DNA of 64,000 nucleotides. Origin: Polytrichum commune (taxonomy: Eukaryota; Streptophyta; Polytrichopsida; Polytrichales; Polytrichaceae). The notes below the pieces were generated by a model. It had not been told where the DNA came from, searched no databases, and worked only from the letters and a program-made list of their open reading frames with translations. The stretch spans positions 25,641,666-25,705,665 of the forward strand of contig OX485807.1 in the NCBI GenBank assembly GCA_950295325.1, written 5' to 3'. Below, piece after piece: positions 11,903 to 22,510 of the stretch. Made by a program: the position numbers and the translations under genes. How positions within the stretch are numbered: the first letter of the stretch is position 1; every line of letters starts with the position of its first letter.

Positions 11903-12823
11903 CCCCTAAAGGACCGGGGGTGTTTTAGCTTAGGTCATGTTTTCTTGATTAGCTCTTGTAGCAAGCTCAATTTCTTATTAGTGTGGGGTAATTTTCACAA
12001 TCGGCACCGTTGAAACTAAAGAAGACTTACATAGCTTGTTTATGAAAAAAAGATCGACAAAATCGCACAATTTCTAAGAAATTGCCACCGTTGAGAAGAT
12101 TGATGGAAATTGTTTGGGCAGGGGGTACTTCGTACTTATGCTGGAATCAGATTGCTTAGAAGTGCTCCAAAACATTTGAAATTTTTACCACATGTAAAGA
12201 ACATTATGACCCTCATGTGGAATTTTTTTCGTCAAATTCCAAGGTGTGGAAAAAAAGATATGGGACTCTGAAGTCTCCAAGCAATGAGATTGGGCCCAAA
12301 AACTGAAAACTCAAAGAATTCGCCAAAAATCCAATCCTTCATCATTTTTTGATCGGAAAAGACCATTGGATCCATCTCGCAAAAAAAGTTAGGGTCCTCT
12401 CCCCGCAAATTTGGGCTTCTTTGGAACAATCTCATCCAATTTGCACTTTTCTACAATCAAAAGCCCCCTGGGGGCCTTACGGTCCTTAGAAGTGCTCCAA
12501 AACATCTAAAATTTTTACCACATGTAAAGAACATTATGACCCTCATGTGGAATTTTTTTCATCAAACTTTGAGTTGTGGAAAAAAAGATATGGGACTCTG
12601 AAGTCTCCAAGCAATGAGATTGGGCCCAAAAACTGAAAACTCAAAGAATTCGCCAAAAATCCAATCCTTCATCATTTTTTGATCGGAAAAGATCATTGGA
12701 TCCATCTCACAAAAACAGCCAGGGTCCTCTCCCCGCAAATTTGGACTTCTTTGGAACAATCTCATCCAATTTGCACTTTTCTACAATCAAAAGCCCCCTG
12801 GGGGCCTTACGGTCCTTTAGGGG
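11903..12823. mobile_element. Inverted-repeat element bounded by TTAA (piggyBac-like ends)
   Basis: The left end CCCCTAAAGGACCG and the right end CGGTCCTTTAGGGG are exact inverted repeats, and TTAA flanks each side (11899-11902 and 12824-12827). CC-starting ends inside TTAA are the hallmark of the piggyBac superfamily. No transposase is encoded. Much of the element is a 330-base sequence present twice (see 12157-12816). Alternative: TTAA is part of a longer end of another superfamily, since CAC also sits outside both TTAA motifs. Confidence 0.55.
12157..12816. repeat. Tandem duplication, two copies of a 330-bp unit
   Basis: AGAAGTGCTCCAAAACAT recurs exactly 330 bases apart (12159 and 12489), and the copies are nearly identical throughout. 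Differences include CATTTGAAA against CATCTAAAA, and a diverged patch after 'AATTTTTTTC'. Each copy ends with GCCCCCTGGGGGCCTTACGG, the inner part of the element's right end. The duplication is recent relative to most repeats here. Confidence 0.9.
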
Positions 12824-12827
12824 TTAA

Positions 12828-13790
12828 CACTCATCCATCCCATGTCTCATATCTCATTCATGTGTTATTTTGTACATTTTAACGATAAGTGCCATGACAA
12901 GGGTGAGCTTACCAAAGTGGAGGGATAGTGACCCTACTCTATGACCCCAGTGGAGACGTAAAATTAGATACTAGAATAATATAATTGCTAGATACCCTTC
13001 TCCTTGTCGTTTACCTAGTACTACATAATACATGGCTCATGGATAAGTCATGCATATACAACAGACCCCTCCAAACTCTTGTGTATATTGGACTCCTAGT
13101 GTAAACTCATTGGGGTCCAAAATCCTGCAATTCTCACGCATACTTAGGGTTCTTCAATTTCATAGTTTTTTTTAATCTTGGACCCTAATGTAAACCCACC
13201 ACATTAGATTGAAGATCGAAGTTCCACGAACTTTCAGTGTGCGCTGGTATAACACATGGCATTTCCTAGTTGCTTAAAAACAAGGCTCCCAAATGACTCG
13301 TTGGAGACAAAGAAGGGGGAAAAAGGAAAAAGGAAGAAAGAAGCCAATCGATTTAAGTGGTGAGTGGAGTTAGGCACCCCTTGTTATTGAGCAACATTCA
13401 AGTAGCTCGTTTTTATTGCATTCGAGCCTTCTTGGCTACATGCGCCCTTCTTCAAGTTTGAATCATCGTTGTGTGGATTTCCAACTTCATAGGTCGATAC
13501 AAAATGATATTTGATAAAGCTTCCCTTCTTATTAGAGTTATTCATAAAGTTCCTCAAAGAGGGACAAAATGATGGGTGTGATCATGCTTTGAGAAAACTT
13601 TCTATTAAGAGCCCGTTAACTCGTCATGTATTGGAGCTTTATTTGAAAGTTAGGTACAAATCTTGGGACCTCTTCTTTGCACCTCTCAAACTTTGAAAAA
13701 ATTGTAGGTCTAAAATAGGGTATGTACATGAGACCCGCTATCTTGAATCCCGGATCAAGCCTATGCAAACCTAGATGGGCCCACCCATCC
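12828..13790. other. Intergenic stretch; no gene seen
   Basis: No domain or RNA gene is recognisable. The open frame at 13511-13696 is short and gives no known motif. Confidence 0.4.
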
Positions 13791-13792
13791 TA

Positions 13793-14178
13793 AGGTAGGG
13801 GTGGCTATTTCCGTCCAAATTTCAGATGTGCCTAGTTGGGATGCTGAAACTATTTTTTTTATAAATTTTGAGCGCTCCGCAAAGCTAGTGCAAGAGCAAC
13901 TATGAAAAAATCAAAAATTTCCGGCATGTTTATGATTTCCTACAAATTTTTAAAGGAAACCTTGTAGAGTGACCAACACTCGCACATAGGGTACGCGGTA
14001 TATCCACTTGGTGGATTTCTAAAACCGACCGCTGACAGCCAATGAAATGCTGGCAGCGCTGTGAACGGTAAAAGCACCTTGATAGGTGCTTTTGTAAACC
14101 CATGTATAAGCACCTAAAAAGGTGCTTCCGACATAGGGGTCGACTTTAGGACCCACACGGAAATTGCCACCCCTACCT
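13793..14178. mobile_element. Miniature element with TA target duplication (mariner-like ends)
   Basis: The left end AGGTAGGGGTGGCTATTTCC is mirrored at the right end, whose reverse is AGGTAGGGGTGGCAATTTCC. TA flanks both sides. Small internal palindromes built on AAGCACCTTNNNAGGTGCTT occur at about 14072-14130. There is no coding frame. The TA duplication suggests a Tc1/mariner-type transposase in trans; the ends are unlike classical Stowaway. Confidence 0.65.
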
Positions 14179-14768
14179 TAGTAGAACAAGCTAAAAAATC
14201 AGTTTTTAATAGCCCAATATCACTCTTTGTGTATGATAACTTAAGCATTAAAAAAACGTAAACAACTTTGTGTTAATTCTCATAAACTCGTGACTCGGGA
14301 CAACACCCATGGTTTCATCCGCTTTACTTTACAAATAACTCTATTGACTACCTAGTACATATCTCATAAATGGGTGATTTGTGCCACATAAAGACCCGGG
14401 ACCTCTTTTTTTTTTTTTTTTCCCCCACTTTGCTGCCGGAGGGTGCTTCATCATAGTACATGGATGCTAGCCCCCTTTTCCGAAAGGCCTTACATAGCAT
14501 AATCGTCCACCGGAACTTTCCGGTGGCCCAAGGGCTCTTTACGTTTGGCGAGGCCCATGACCCTAAACCCTAAGACCCGATACCACATGCAAAATCGGGT
14601 CATGGGCCCTTGCTTCACAAACCTCCCCGGGGCTTGGGCCTCAAGTCCTAAGTAAGAAGGTAGATGGGTCTTTTAAATGGTTACTTTTCCCCAACTAGCC
14701 CGTTTATCCTAGGATACAAGACATACAATTAGTACAAGATGGTTAGCAAGTCCAGATCGAGGTCGAAG
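14179..14768. other. Intergenic stretch; no gene seen
   Basis: This part holds a long T run (about 14407-14423) and a GC-richer stretch with short palindromes, such as CCACCGGAACTTTCCGGTGG near 14509. I see no coding frame. Confidence 0.4.
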
Positions 14769-14771
14769 TTA

Positions 14772-15359
14772 GGGCCGCTTTGCACTATGGCCGTCCAAGT
14801 CGAGAGGCCGTGGGATTGAATGGCCAAACTTTGTTGACAATCCAAAGAAATGGGCTGAAAATAGAAGTCGATAAAATATAGGAATTGGAGCCTTTGGCTG
14901 GGCACAATGTGAAGCTTCCAAAGGTCAAGCCCAAAGTCCAAACTTTTGGCCATGAACTCCCATAGCCTCTGGACTTGGATGGCCATAATGTGAAGTCTCC
15001 AAAGGCCCAGTCCAAAGTCCAAAGGAAGAAGGAGCATCCCACTTTATTCCCTGCCCAAAACAACCCCCTCCAATCTAACAGCCAAGACCTTGCCAATTTT
15101 TTATTTTTTATTTTTTTTGAAAAAAAATCGACGGCCTCTCAACCATAGTTTGGGTTTCCATTCTTGTATGACCCAAACTTTCTTCGTGAGTCCGTCGTCT
15201 TGGTAAAAAAGTATTGCCGTGTAGGCATTTTGGAGAGCGGCAACCTTTGGACTTTGGCCTCTAGTGTGAAGGGTTGAGAGGCCGAATTCCTGGTTTCTTG
15301 CGAACCGATTGGTGGAAATCAACGGCCTCTCGACCTTCGGTCATAGTCTGAAGCGGCCC
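14772..15359. mobile_element. PIF/Harbinger-like miniature element (family H1), copy 2, TTA duplication
   Basis: The ends are GGGCCGCTTTGCACTATGGC and, reversed from the right, GGGCCGCTTCAGACTATGAC. TTA flanks both sides (14769-14771 and 15360-15362), as expected for PIF/Harbinger insertion. The interior is the inverted counterpart of 9402-9979. At 588 bp with no transposase, it is non-autonomous. Confidence 0.82.
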
Positions 15360-15362
15360 TTA

Positions 15363-15879
15363 CTTTCTTCATAATATTTAAGTGCTCACTAAATGGTCCT
15401 ATAAGTACCCCCCCCCCCTTGTGGACCAAAATTATGTCGATTATTGAACTTAGAATGGTTATCATACTGAGCATGTAGTCCCATCCTTTTAGAACGCATG
15501 TCTTTGTGGTATCTGTTCTTGGAGCCACACCAAACCATATACCACTCAATTATAGGTCTCCGATGATTAGGAGAACTTAGAAGTAACCGAATTAGGCACA
15601 ACTACCCTACATAAACTCGACTCGAGCTTCAAGTTCCATAGAGTGCCAAAGGCCTGCTAGTCCGTATTGGCATCCCCGCCCCCCCCCCCCCAAAAAAAAA
15701 TAAAAATAAGGCTCCGAAGCGGCCAATGCAAGCATCGATAAGGAAAAGAAAAAGAAACCAAACTAAAAGAAAGAAAGAAAGAAATATAAATAATAAAGGT
15801 AAAGTAAACTACTAGCCTCCCAGACACATTACTAGTGGTGTGGCCCAGTCAACAAGCGTAGTGCGCGAGCGGAGTTAGG
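15363..15879. other. Intergenic stretch with two poly-C tracts
   Basis: C runs of 11 (15408-15418) and 13 (15679-15691) occur, the second followed directly by an A run. An AAAG microsatellite lies near 15765-15782. No gene is seen. Confidence 0.5.
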
Positions 15880-16130
15880 CTCCCTTTGTTGCTCAGCCTT
15901 GAGAAGAGCTCTCCTTTCTACGACTGCATTGGCCTTGGTCTCAGTCGTCTTCTTGCCTTCGCGCTTCTTAGGGTTTGCATCATCGGTGGCTTGGATTGGG
16001 GTTTGGTGGAGCTTCGATTGGGGGTTTCCGGAGCTTGTTGGATTGAGCCTCCCAAAACATCAGTTCTGCGACTACGCTTTTAAGAATGAACGTGGCCGTT
16101 CGTCGCGCTGCACGGGCCGTGGACATTGAG
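15880..16130 (+). promoter_or_regulatory. Possible 5' leader exon of the AP2 gene
   Basis: This stretch is pyrimidine-rich (CTCTCCTTTCTACGACTGC, CTTAGGGTTTGCATC) and GC-richer than its surroundings, resembling plant 5' untranslated leaders. It lies about 1.4 kb upstream of the AP2 start. The open frames through it (15886-16083 and 15899-16129) show no domain. A transcript would be needed to connect it to the gene. Confidence 0.3.
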
Positions 16131-16244
16131 CTGGCGATCGAGCGACTGTGCAGCATTTGAGCTAAATTTTTTTACGGAAGGATACCCCCGTCTGCTGTTG
16201 ACAGGTAGGAAATCGCTGTATTTTTTTTATTCCTCCTCTAGGCT

Positions 16245-16715
16245 TCCTCAGACTGTGGCAGTGGTGGTGGCAGAGGAGGTTGCATGTGTCGTATGAATAT
16301 GGAACGGAGTGAATATGTGAAAATTCATGGCGAGGAGTGGAAATGTTGCGATGATGCGATTGGCTAGTGTTGATGCATAGCGTGTTTTTTTTTTTTGCCG
16401 CTAGTCGTCCTCACGGACTGTGGCAGTGGTGGTGGCAAACGAGGTTGCATGTGTGGTGTTGGATGTGGAATGGAACGAATATGTGGGAATTCGTGGCGAA
16501 GAGTGTAAATGTTGGTGTGGTGCGATTGGCTGCTTTTGCATAGGCTCTATTTTGACTCCAGGCATGCTCACAGACTGTGGTGGTGGTGGTGGTGGCAAAG
16601 GAGGTTGCATGCGTTGGTATGAATGTGGAACGGAACGGTCTGGAAATGGAATGAATAGTGAAATTCATGGCAAGGAGTGTAAATGTTTCTATGACGCGAT
16701 TGGCTAGTGTTGCAC
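16245..16715 (+). repeat. Three-unit direct repeat upstream of the AP2 gene
   Basis: Units begin near 16248, 16419 and 16571 with GACTGTGGCAGTGGTGGTGG or a close variant. They continue through GAGGTTGCATG, a GTGGAA(C/T)GGA phrase, ATTCRTGGCRARGAGTG and end GCGATTGGCT. Reading frame is not kept between units: the first reads DCGSGGGRGGCM in one frame, while the second is open in another. It is thus more likely a non-coding leader or promoter repeat than protein-coding. Confidence 0.75.
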
Positions 16716-17440
16716 ATTGCGTATTCTGCTCTGGGAGTACGGGAAGGTTAACTTTAACAGTGGCTTGGAAGTGTCGGATGTATAGTCCGTGTTTTTTTAT
16801 TTTTTCAAACTTTTTTTTAGAGAATTGCTTAGAATATTGCACTTGAGAGATGTCGAGATGACATCGGGGTAATGTTATTGATCGTCTTTCGAAAACAGCT
16901 GCCGTTGCATGTCGACGTCAGAAGGCGATCTATGTCGATACCTGTGAACTTTTTCATTTAGAAGTTGAAAGTTCGAGGGTCGCTTGCTGATGGTTAGGGT
17001 TTTGGGTTCCATGATGAGGTGAGGAGCGAGAGTCTTTGTTGGCGATACATGAGGTATCTTTCTTATTGCCTATATCAGTGAAGACGCAGCCAGCTTGGAG
17101 AAATTCTCAATGTATAGTCGAGTACCTATACCATGCTGATGCCACACGCCCTTGCAAACTTGACGATTGTATCTGAAGAGCGTCATTTCTACATTCTAAG
17201 CTAACCGGCCAGTTTTTTTTCCTCTTGTTGTGTTGGACGGGATGTAGGATGTGCTAGCATGTGATGACGTAAATACTGCAATAGAACGAAGCCCAATATT
17301 ACCAATCTTTGGTGACACATTCTTACTAATCCTGAGGCGATGAACGTCATAATTTTGATATACTCGGATTTTGAGCTTCAGCGGCCATAGTACTTGGAGT
17401 TTGATGAACTCCACGTTATAAAGGTCTAAGTTAGGGATCG

Positions 17441-18217
17441 ATGGTCATGGCCGAACCTGTGTCCGGCCAGCCTCAGAAATCCTCGTTTTATATCACTTCG
17501 ATTGAACTCGTGCTTCACGATGTTTGGGTCGTTGAGGAAGACAAGTTAAGCATGTCAACTTGTATGTGTGAATGTTCAGGAGGGTCAAGTTTTACAATGG
17601 AGGACAGCTCCGCTGTTACTACTGCAGTACCAGCAAAAACAAAGGGTGCGAAGCGCCAGAAGAGGAAGTCGACAGAACCATCCACCAAAACAGGCGATCA
17701 ATCTGATGCGGCAAATAAAAACTACACAGGTGTCCGTTGGCGCAGGTATCCCTATGGGATGAGATTTGTACCGAGAGTGCGGGTACCCAAGACTCGGTAT
17801 GAACTACCGCTTGGGGAATACCGGAGTCTTGAAGAAGCTGCACTAGTTCGTGACGTAGCCACATTCTATTATGGCAAGAAGGGAGGTTTCAATTTTTCAA
17901 ACGATTATCCTGCCTCCCTTCCAGAAATCCCGTCACATATTTCTGGTCAGGAGAAGATTGAGTGGGTGTCTGCTCGTGCAAAAGAAAGAGCAAGACTCAT
18001 GTACCCGAAGCCTCTTGCAAGTCAATCAGCTGAGACTTTTGTCAGCAATGATTCTGTAGTACCTACACCATTGAGTGTGGCACTTCCAGTGAGCGGCACT
18101 GTCCAGAAGACATGGCCTGCAACACATGTCATGAGAGAAATGTCTGAGGCCCAAACCCATAGTGAAAGCATACCACCTCATTCTGTCTTCTGGAACTTAG
18201 TTCATCATCAACATTAG
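17441..18217 (+). CDS. AP2-domain transcription factor, divergent
   Basis: The 258-residue frame holds one AP2 DNA-binding domain at about residues 95-153. It starts YTGVRWRRYPYG, and the second half carries LGEYRSLEEAALVRDVATFY and ends GGFNFSND, matching the typical YRGVR...LGTFxTxEEAAxAYDxAA...LNF layout. Variation is notable: the WAAEIRD strand is replaced by MRFVPRVRVP. A basic KRQKRK cluster at residues 71-76 may be a nuclear signal. The C-terminal third is Ser/Thr/Pro-rich and low in known motifs. ATG codons at 17441, 17447 and residue 53 could each start the protein; I chose the first, which has no stop between it and the domain. Downstream sequence (18270-18777) also has AP2 features, so the gene may once have been longer. 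Confidence 0.75.
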   Translation: MVMAEPVSGQPQKSSFYITSIELVLHDVWVVEEDKLSMSTCMCECSGGSSFTMEDSSAVTTAVPAKTKGAKRQKRKSTEPSTKTGDQSDAANKNYTGVRWRRYPYGMRFVPRVRVPKTRYELPLGEYRSLEEAALVRDVATFYYGKKGGFNFSNDYPASLPEIPSHISGQEKIEWVSARAKERARLMYPKPLASQSAETFVSNDSVVPTPLSVALPVSGTVQKTWPATHVMREMSEAQTHSESIPPHSVFWNLVHHQH

Positions 18218-18269
18218 GTGTGCATAACAAACAGACACATAACTACAATTGTCATACAGGGAGAAATTG

Positions 18270-18777
18270 TGAAGAGATTGCAGAGGAGGCAAGCTTTCAG
18301 TTAAAATTGTGCATGCGGCCAGGCATGCCATATTGGAAGCAAGCATTGAGGATGTTGATAGATTTTACTATGGATGGAGTTGAAGATATTGACGGGTGCT
18401 CACTTTGAGGTTAGAGGTGCAGAGTATGTTGGCTCGACCTATTGATGAGACTGGCCACTCATCTATGTAACCTTCAAAATGGGAGGAACTGGCAATGGAA
18501 GTTGCCTACGAGGTCAGTCTACGTCACAAGCATGGTTCAAGGCAGTTTCAAGAAGTAGCATCGGAGTTCCGGTCGATATCATAAGAACTCCTGGAAGAAG
18601 TTTGAACCATGATTTTTCACCACTATGGGGAAGTTGCAAATCCGGATTGGTGAATATGACGAGGTCAATATGGCTGCACTTGTATGCAGTTGGGCCGCTT
18701 TTAGCCTTGACAAGAAAGAGGCTCCCCTCAACTTCATCCCAGACCATTATTCCTTTTTCTGCCAAATTTCATTCTAA
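18270..18777 (+). pseudogene. Decayed AP2-like sequence downstream of the AP2 gene
   Basis: In the frame starting at 18565 the translation reads YHKNSWKKFEP, a TGA stop at 18610-18612, then FFTTMGKLQIRIGEYDEV, AALVCSWAAFSLDKKEAPLN and FIPD, ending at 18777. This follows the second half of an AP2 domain (RIGEYDEVNMAAL for LGTFDTAEEAA, APLNF for the closing LNF). Just upstream, a different frame gives EVAYEVSLRHKHGSRQFQEV. Around 18300-18370 another gives HAILEASIEDVDRFYYG, echoing RDVATFYYG of the intact domain. Stops and frame changes separate these pieces. They are either a broken former AP2 array or exons whose splice sites I cannot place. Confidence 0.5.
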
Positions 18778-21700
18778 CTTTGACGTCAGGAAAAGCTTTC
18801 TTGACTGTCATCAGATGTAAACAGGGGCACAACAATGTCTGTTCCTCTGTTATAAGTGTATGGTTGTGGGTTGTGAGGTTGTGCATACTTGTAAGATCAT
18901 GTTGTTTCCCCCAACCACCTTTCGCCTTTGCAACCTTCCAAAATTTCACATTTTTATGTGCTTTTCTGCTCTTTTATTAGCTTCGCAGTGTTGAGGTCCA
19001 TCACACAAGGTGAGTGTCAACTGCTTGACCTGATCTGTGATTTAGTAAAGAGTATCCAGTGCTGGGGTTACTCTCCAGCTTTTTAACCTCTGGAGTCTGA
19101 CATGGGATATCAATCTTGTCTATTATTAATTTACTCTCCTTCACGAAGTAAATTTACTTCTCAGCCTGATTGCTCTTGCAAAGGGACAAGTGAAATCATG
19201 CAGAGCATGGGGATGGTTGTGGTTAGCAGCGTGAATTGTTGAATGTGACATATCCTCATGGAATAAATTTGTTAAGGTCCTATCTTGGTCTATCTCGAGC
19301 ATGTCTGTCTCTAATAGGTTCAAGGAATCTGTTTGCCGTGGCTTGTGTCCAGATCTGTCACTATCTCGACTGGGTAATTGAAAACCTAGTATGGGTAAGA
19401 TGTGCCGTTCACTTATTGCAAGTCAGTTATAGCTTTCGATTTTATGCAGAATACTTCTGTTGGGTTGCAGGGGATTCAAGTGGTCCTAAGAGGCTGCTGA
19501 CTTTGAAGTTAAACTTGCAAGTTAAGGAGTTCATGTCTGATTTAACCCTTGGAAAACTGCTCCAAGAAAGTTACCAAAGATTCAAGCTGTCATTGAGGAA
19601 GTATTCACTGGAAGACCACAAAAACTATGCTTTTTGTTGTGATACTATGAAAATCTTTTTTCTTGTTCAATGCCAGAAATGATTGATCAACCGAAGGGGA
19701 GCCATGACCTTTTGAAGTCACTTTAGAGGGATCCAAAAGATTTCCTTGAATTGAATTGTTCTTCACTTGTACTTATTAGAGTTATACACCACCCTAGTAA
19801 CCAATTTGTAACGGTTGCATGTCTCTGACCAGAGTCTCCTCTTCAAGTGAGGCGTTGCCTAATGGACTGGTTGATGATTAGTTAGAATATTTTGTTTCTT
19901 TGAAATGGGTGGTATAAGCTAGTAATTTATTCTAGTAAATCAAAATGGGTTTATGTATAGGAGTATGCTGTGCAGAGAGTGCTTTATGGAATTTAAGGGC
20001 ACTTGTGCAAGTGCGGGAGCCTGAAAGCATGTGCCCCTAAACTCCATAATGCACAACCTTGAAGAGCATTTCCTTGTATAAAGATTGTGTATGGCGGGCA
20101 CTTAACGGGCCAGAATGCATTGGAACCTCAAATGTGTGGATTCTCTTTAATAATGGACATGCTTTAAAGAACATTAAAAGCAATGGGTCTTTATGAATTA
20201 TCCAATAAACTAGCTTATGTCATTGTTAAATCCATCAAGATTTAGAAATCATAATATGCGTTTTTCATAGCCACATGTTGGGCATTATAGTTTAACATAT
20301 GTAATGTACTTGATGAATTGAAATTGGTTTAAGAATCAAATAAGTTAAAAGAAGTACATCCAAGGAGGGGCCGAAGTTTCCTTCGAATAGGTAATGGAGT
20401 GCAATGGCCTCTCTGAAGATAGTAGAGTTATCCTTTAACTCAACCGGAGTTTTAGTAGGGAGTTGGTTGTTTCGCATGCATAACTTTCCATGTTCGGTAA
20501 GTTGTGGGTGCATGCTCGGAGTCAATGTGGAGGTTTGAACGAAGAACCTTTCATATTAGTTCATTGGGTATCAAACTCATTTTGGCGTGTCATTTTGGCA
20601 TGCGAAACACCCTAATGTGGTGTGACCTAGAAACCAAAAAGAAAGAAAGATATATAGTTAAAGCTTATACACTTAAGAGTTATTATGATATAGAACACAA
20701 GGAGAAATCATTAAGATTGTTGCATTTAAATACGTGTAATCTAATCTTACGTTCACAATGATTCTCATATTCCCTTCATTTTGTGTAACCCTATATAGAA
20801 TAGGCTTCCACATGGATTAAAAAATGGGAATTAAAGATGGCAACATTATAGTTTTATAGTCACTTGTGCAAGATAAAGCCCATCCACTCATTAGACTCTC
20901 ATCCACTTAGGTGGACACATTCATTCAAGCACAAAGTTATGGGCCTAAAATGCCAATGAAAGTGAGAACTCTGCCCAATGGCAGAGCCAACGATTCATCC
21001 GCACATCTCCGATGTCATTCATCCATATAGAAATTAGGGTTTGGAGACCTACAAAAGTCTCCACCATACGTTTCTCTCAAATCAACAATCTTCACAGTTC
21101 TTTCCTGTGCTCCTCACGGTCTTTTTATTGCATCGTTTCTTTACTCCAGTTTTATGAAGGTTGGTTCGTGAGAGGTTGGTTTCTCCCTAGGTGTGTGATG
21201 GCCATATAGGTGTCGTGTTGTTTTTCTTCGGGCTGTGAAAAGGCAGGGATGATGACTTCAATTAGATGTGCGAGATGGTTCTCCATCGCTGATCTTAATC
21301 CATTGAGGCATAATCCATTCTAAGCTGACCTGCCATGGTTCCATTCTTTTTCTTTTCAATTGTGTGGAATACAGTTTGAGCTATGTATTGTCAAGTGTGC
21401 TATGATTTGAAAATTCCTCGTACTGAATGCCGTAGGCATGACAGACTACTTTACACCCATAGAATATGAGCACATTCATGCATTCCTTGTAGGCGTAGTC
21501 AGTGTCGGAGATGATGATCGCAATTGGTCCGTGTTTCTGAACTACATGAAGTTACACCAGCGAGTTTTGCCCTCTGATCCATAAGAATGAGTGGCCTGAA
21601 AGGTTTAACTCTTAGTAGACGTTAGTCACACCAGTACCCGACCATAATAAACTACTTATCACATGTCAATCTGCACTTGTTGCTTGATGTCGCGGGTAGG

Positions 21701-21830
21701 TCCTAATATGGCTTGAAACTTCTGTGCCCAGGTTTTAACGAAGTCTTTATACATAAGAATTTGTAAGCTATCTCAGGGTTGCCAATGGTATCTTGGAGAG
21801 CAGTAATCAGACGTTTTTGTGCACTTTATT
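18778..21830. other. Intergenic stretch after the AP2 locus; no gene seen
   Basis: The first few hundred bases may be 3' untranslated sequence. Open frames such as 19236-19682 and 20504-20761 show no recognisable domain. A pyrimidine-rich stretch near 21030-21180, following ATTAGGGTTTGGAG, resembles a plant 5' leader, but no downstream coding frame follows it. Confidence 0.4.
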
Positions 21831-21837
21831 TTTTTTG

Positions 21838-22510
21838 GTTTGTGTGGTGCATCCAAGCTTTGATTTTAGGGTTAGGGTTTAGGGCCTCGCAATGCCCTGC
21901 TTTCAAATATGCTTTGATAGAAGCAATTGACGAGTTCTTCCATATCGGATGGTTTTCTGTTACTGAGAGGCACATGATCACGACGATGAATCCTAATGCG
22001 AGTCTTGAATGGCATTTGCCATGTGTGAGCTCAACCTCTAAGAAGTCCTGAGTGATCATGGGTTTGTGTGGTGCAAGCCAAGCTTTGATTTTAGGGTTAG
22101 TGGTAGGGCCTCGCAATGCCCTACTTTCAAATATGATTTGATGGAAGCAATTGACGAGTTCTTCCATATTGGATGATTTGCTGTTGCCGAGAGGCACATG
22201 ATCACGACGATGAATCCTAATGCGAGTCTTGAATGGCATTTGCCATGTGTGAGCTCAACCTCTAAGAAGTCCTGAGTGATCATGGGTTTGTGTGGTGCAA
22301 GCCAAGCTTTGATTTTAGGGTTAGGACTTAGGGCCTCGCAGTGCCCTGCTTTCAAATATGACTTGATCGAAGCAATTGACGAGTTCTTCCATATTGGATG
22401 ATTTGCTGTTGCTGAGAGGCACATGATCACGACGATGAATCCTAATGCGAGTCTTGAATGGTATTGGCCATGTGTGAGCTCAACCTCTAAGAAGTCCTGA
22501 GTGATCATGT
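21838..22510. repeat. Three tandem copies of a ~225-bp unit
   Basis: The phrase AGAAGTCCTGAGTGATCATG occurs at about 22041, 22265 and 22490, giving periods of 224 and 225 bases. Units are highly similar and begin GGTTTGTGTGGTGCAAGCCAA or a variant. Copy 1 contains TTTTAGGGTTAGGGTTTAGGG, close to the plant telomere repeat; the other copies have degraded versions. On the minus strand a frame stays open across more than two copies (22056-22625) with a ~75-residue repeat starting MITQDFLEVELTHG. It matches no family I know and may be open merely because the unit is open. Confidence 0.85.

Noticed and set aside
15886-16129. Frames with hydrophobic starts resembling signal peptides
   Set aside because: No downstream protein features; sequence looks like a pyrimidine-rich leader.
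16401-16842. Proline/histidine-rich frames on the minus strand (MQPPLPPPPPP...)
   Set aside because: They are the reverse of the GTGGTGG repeat upstream of the AP2 gene.
21862-21885. Telomere-like TTTAGGG words
   Set aside because: Only about three units, inside a tandem repeat that otherwise has no telomeric sequence; not evidence of a chromosome end or fusion.
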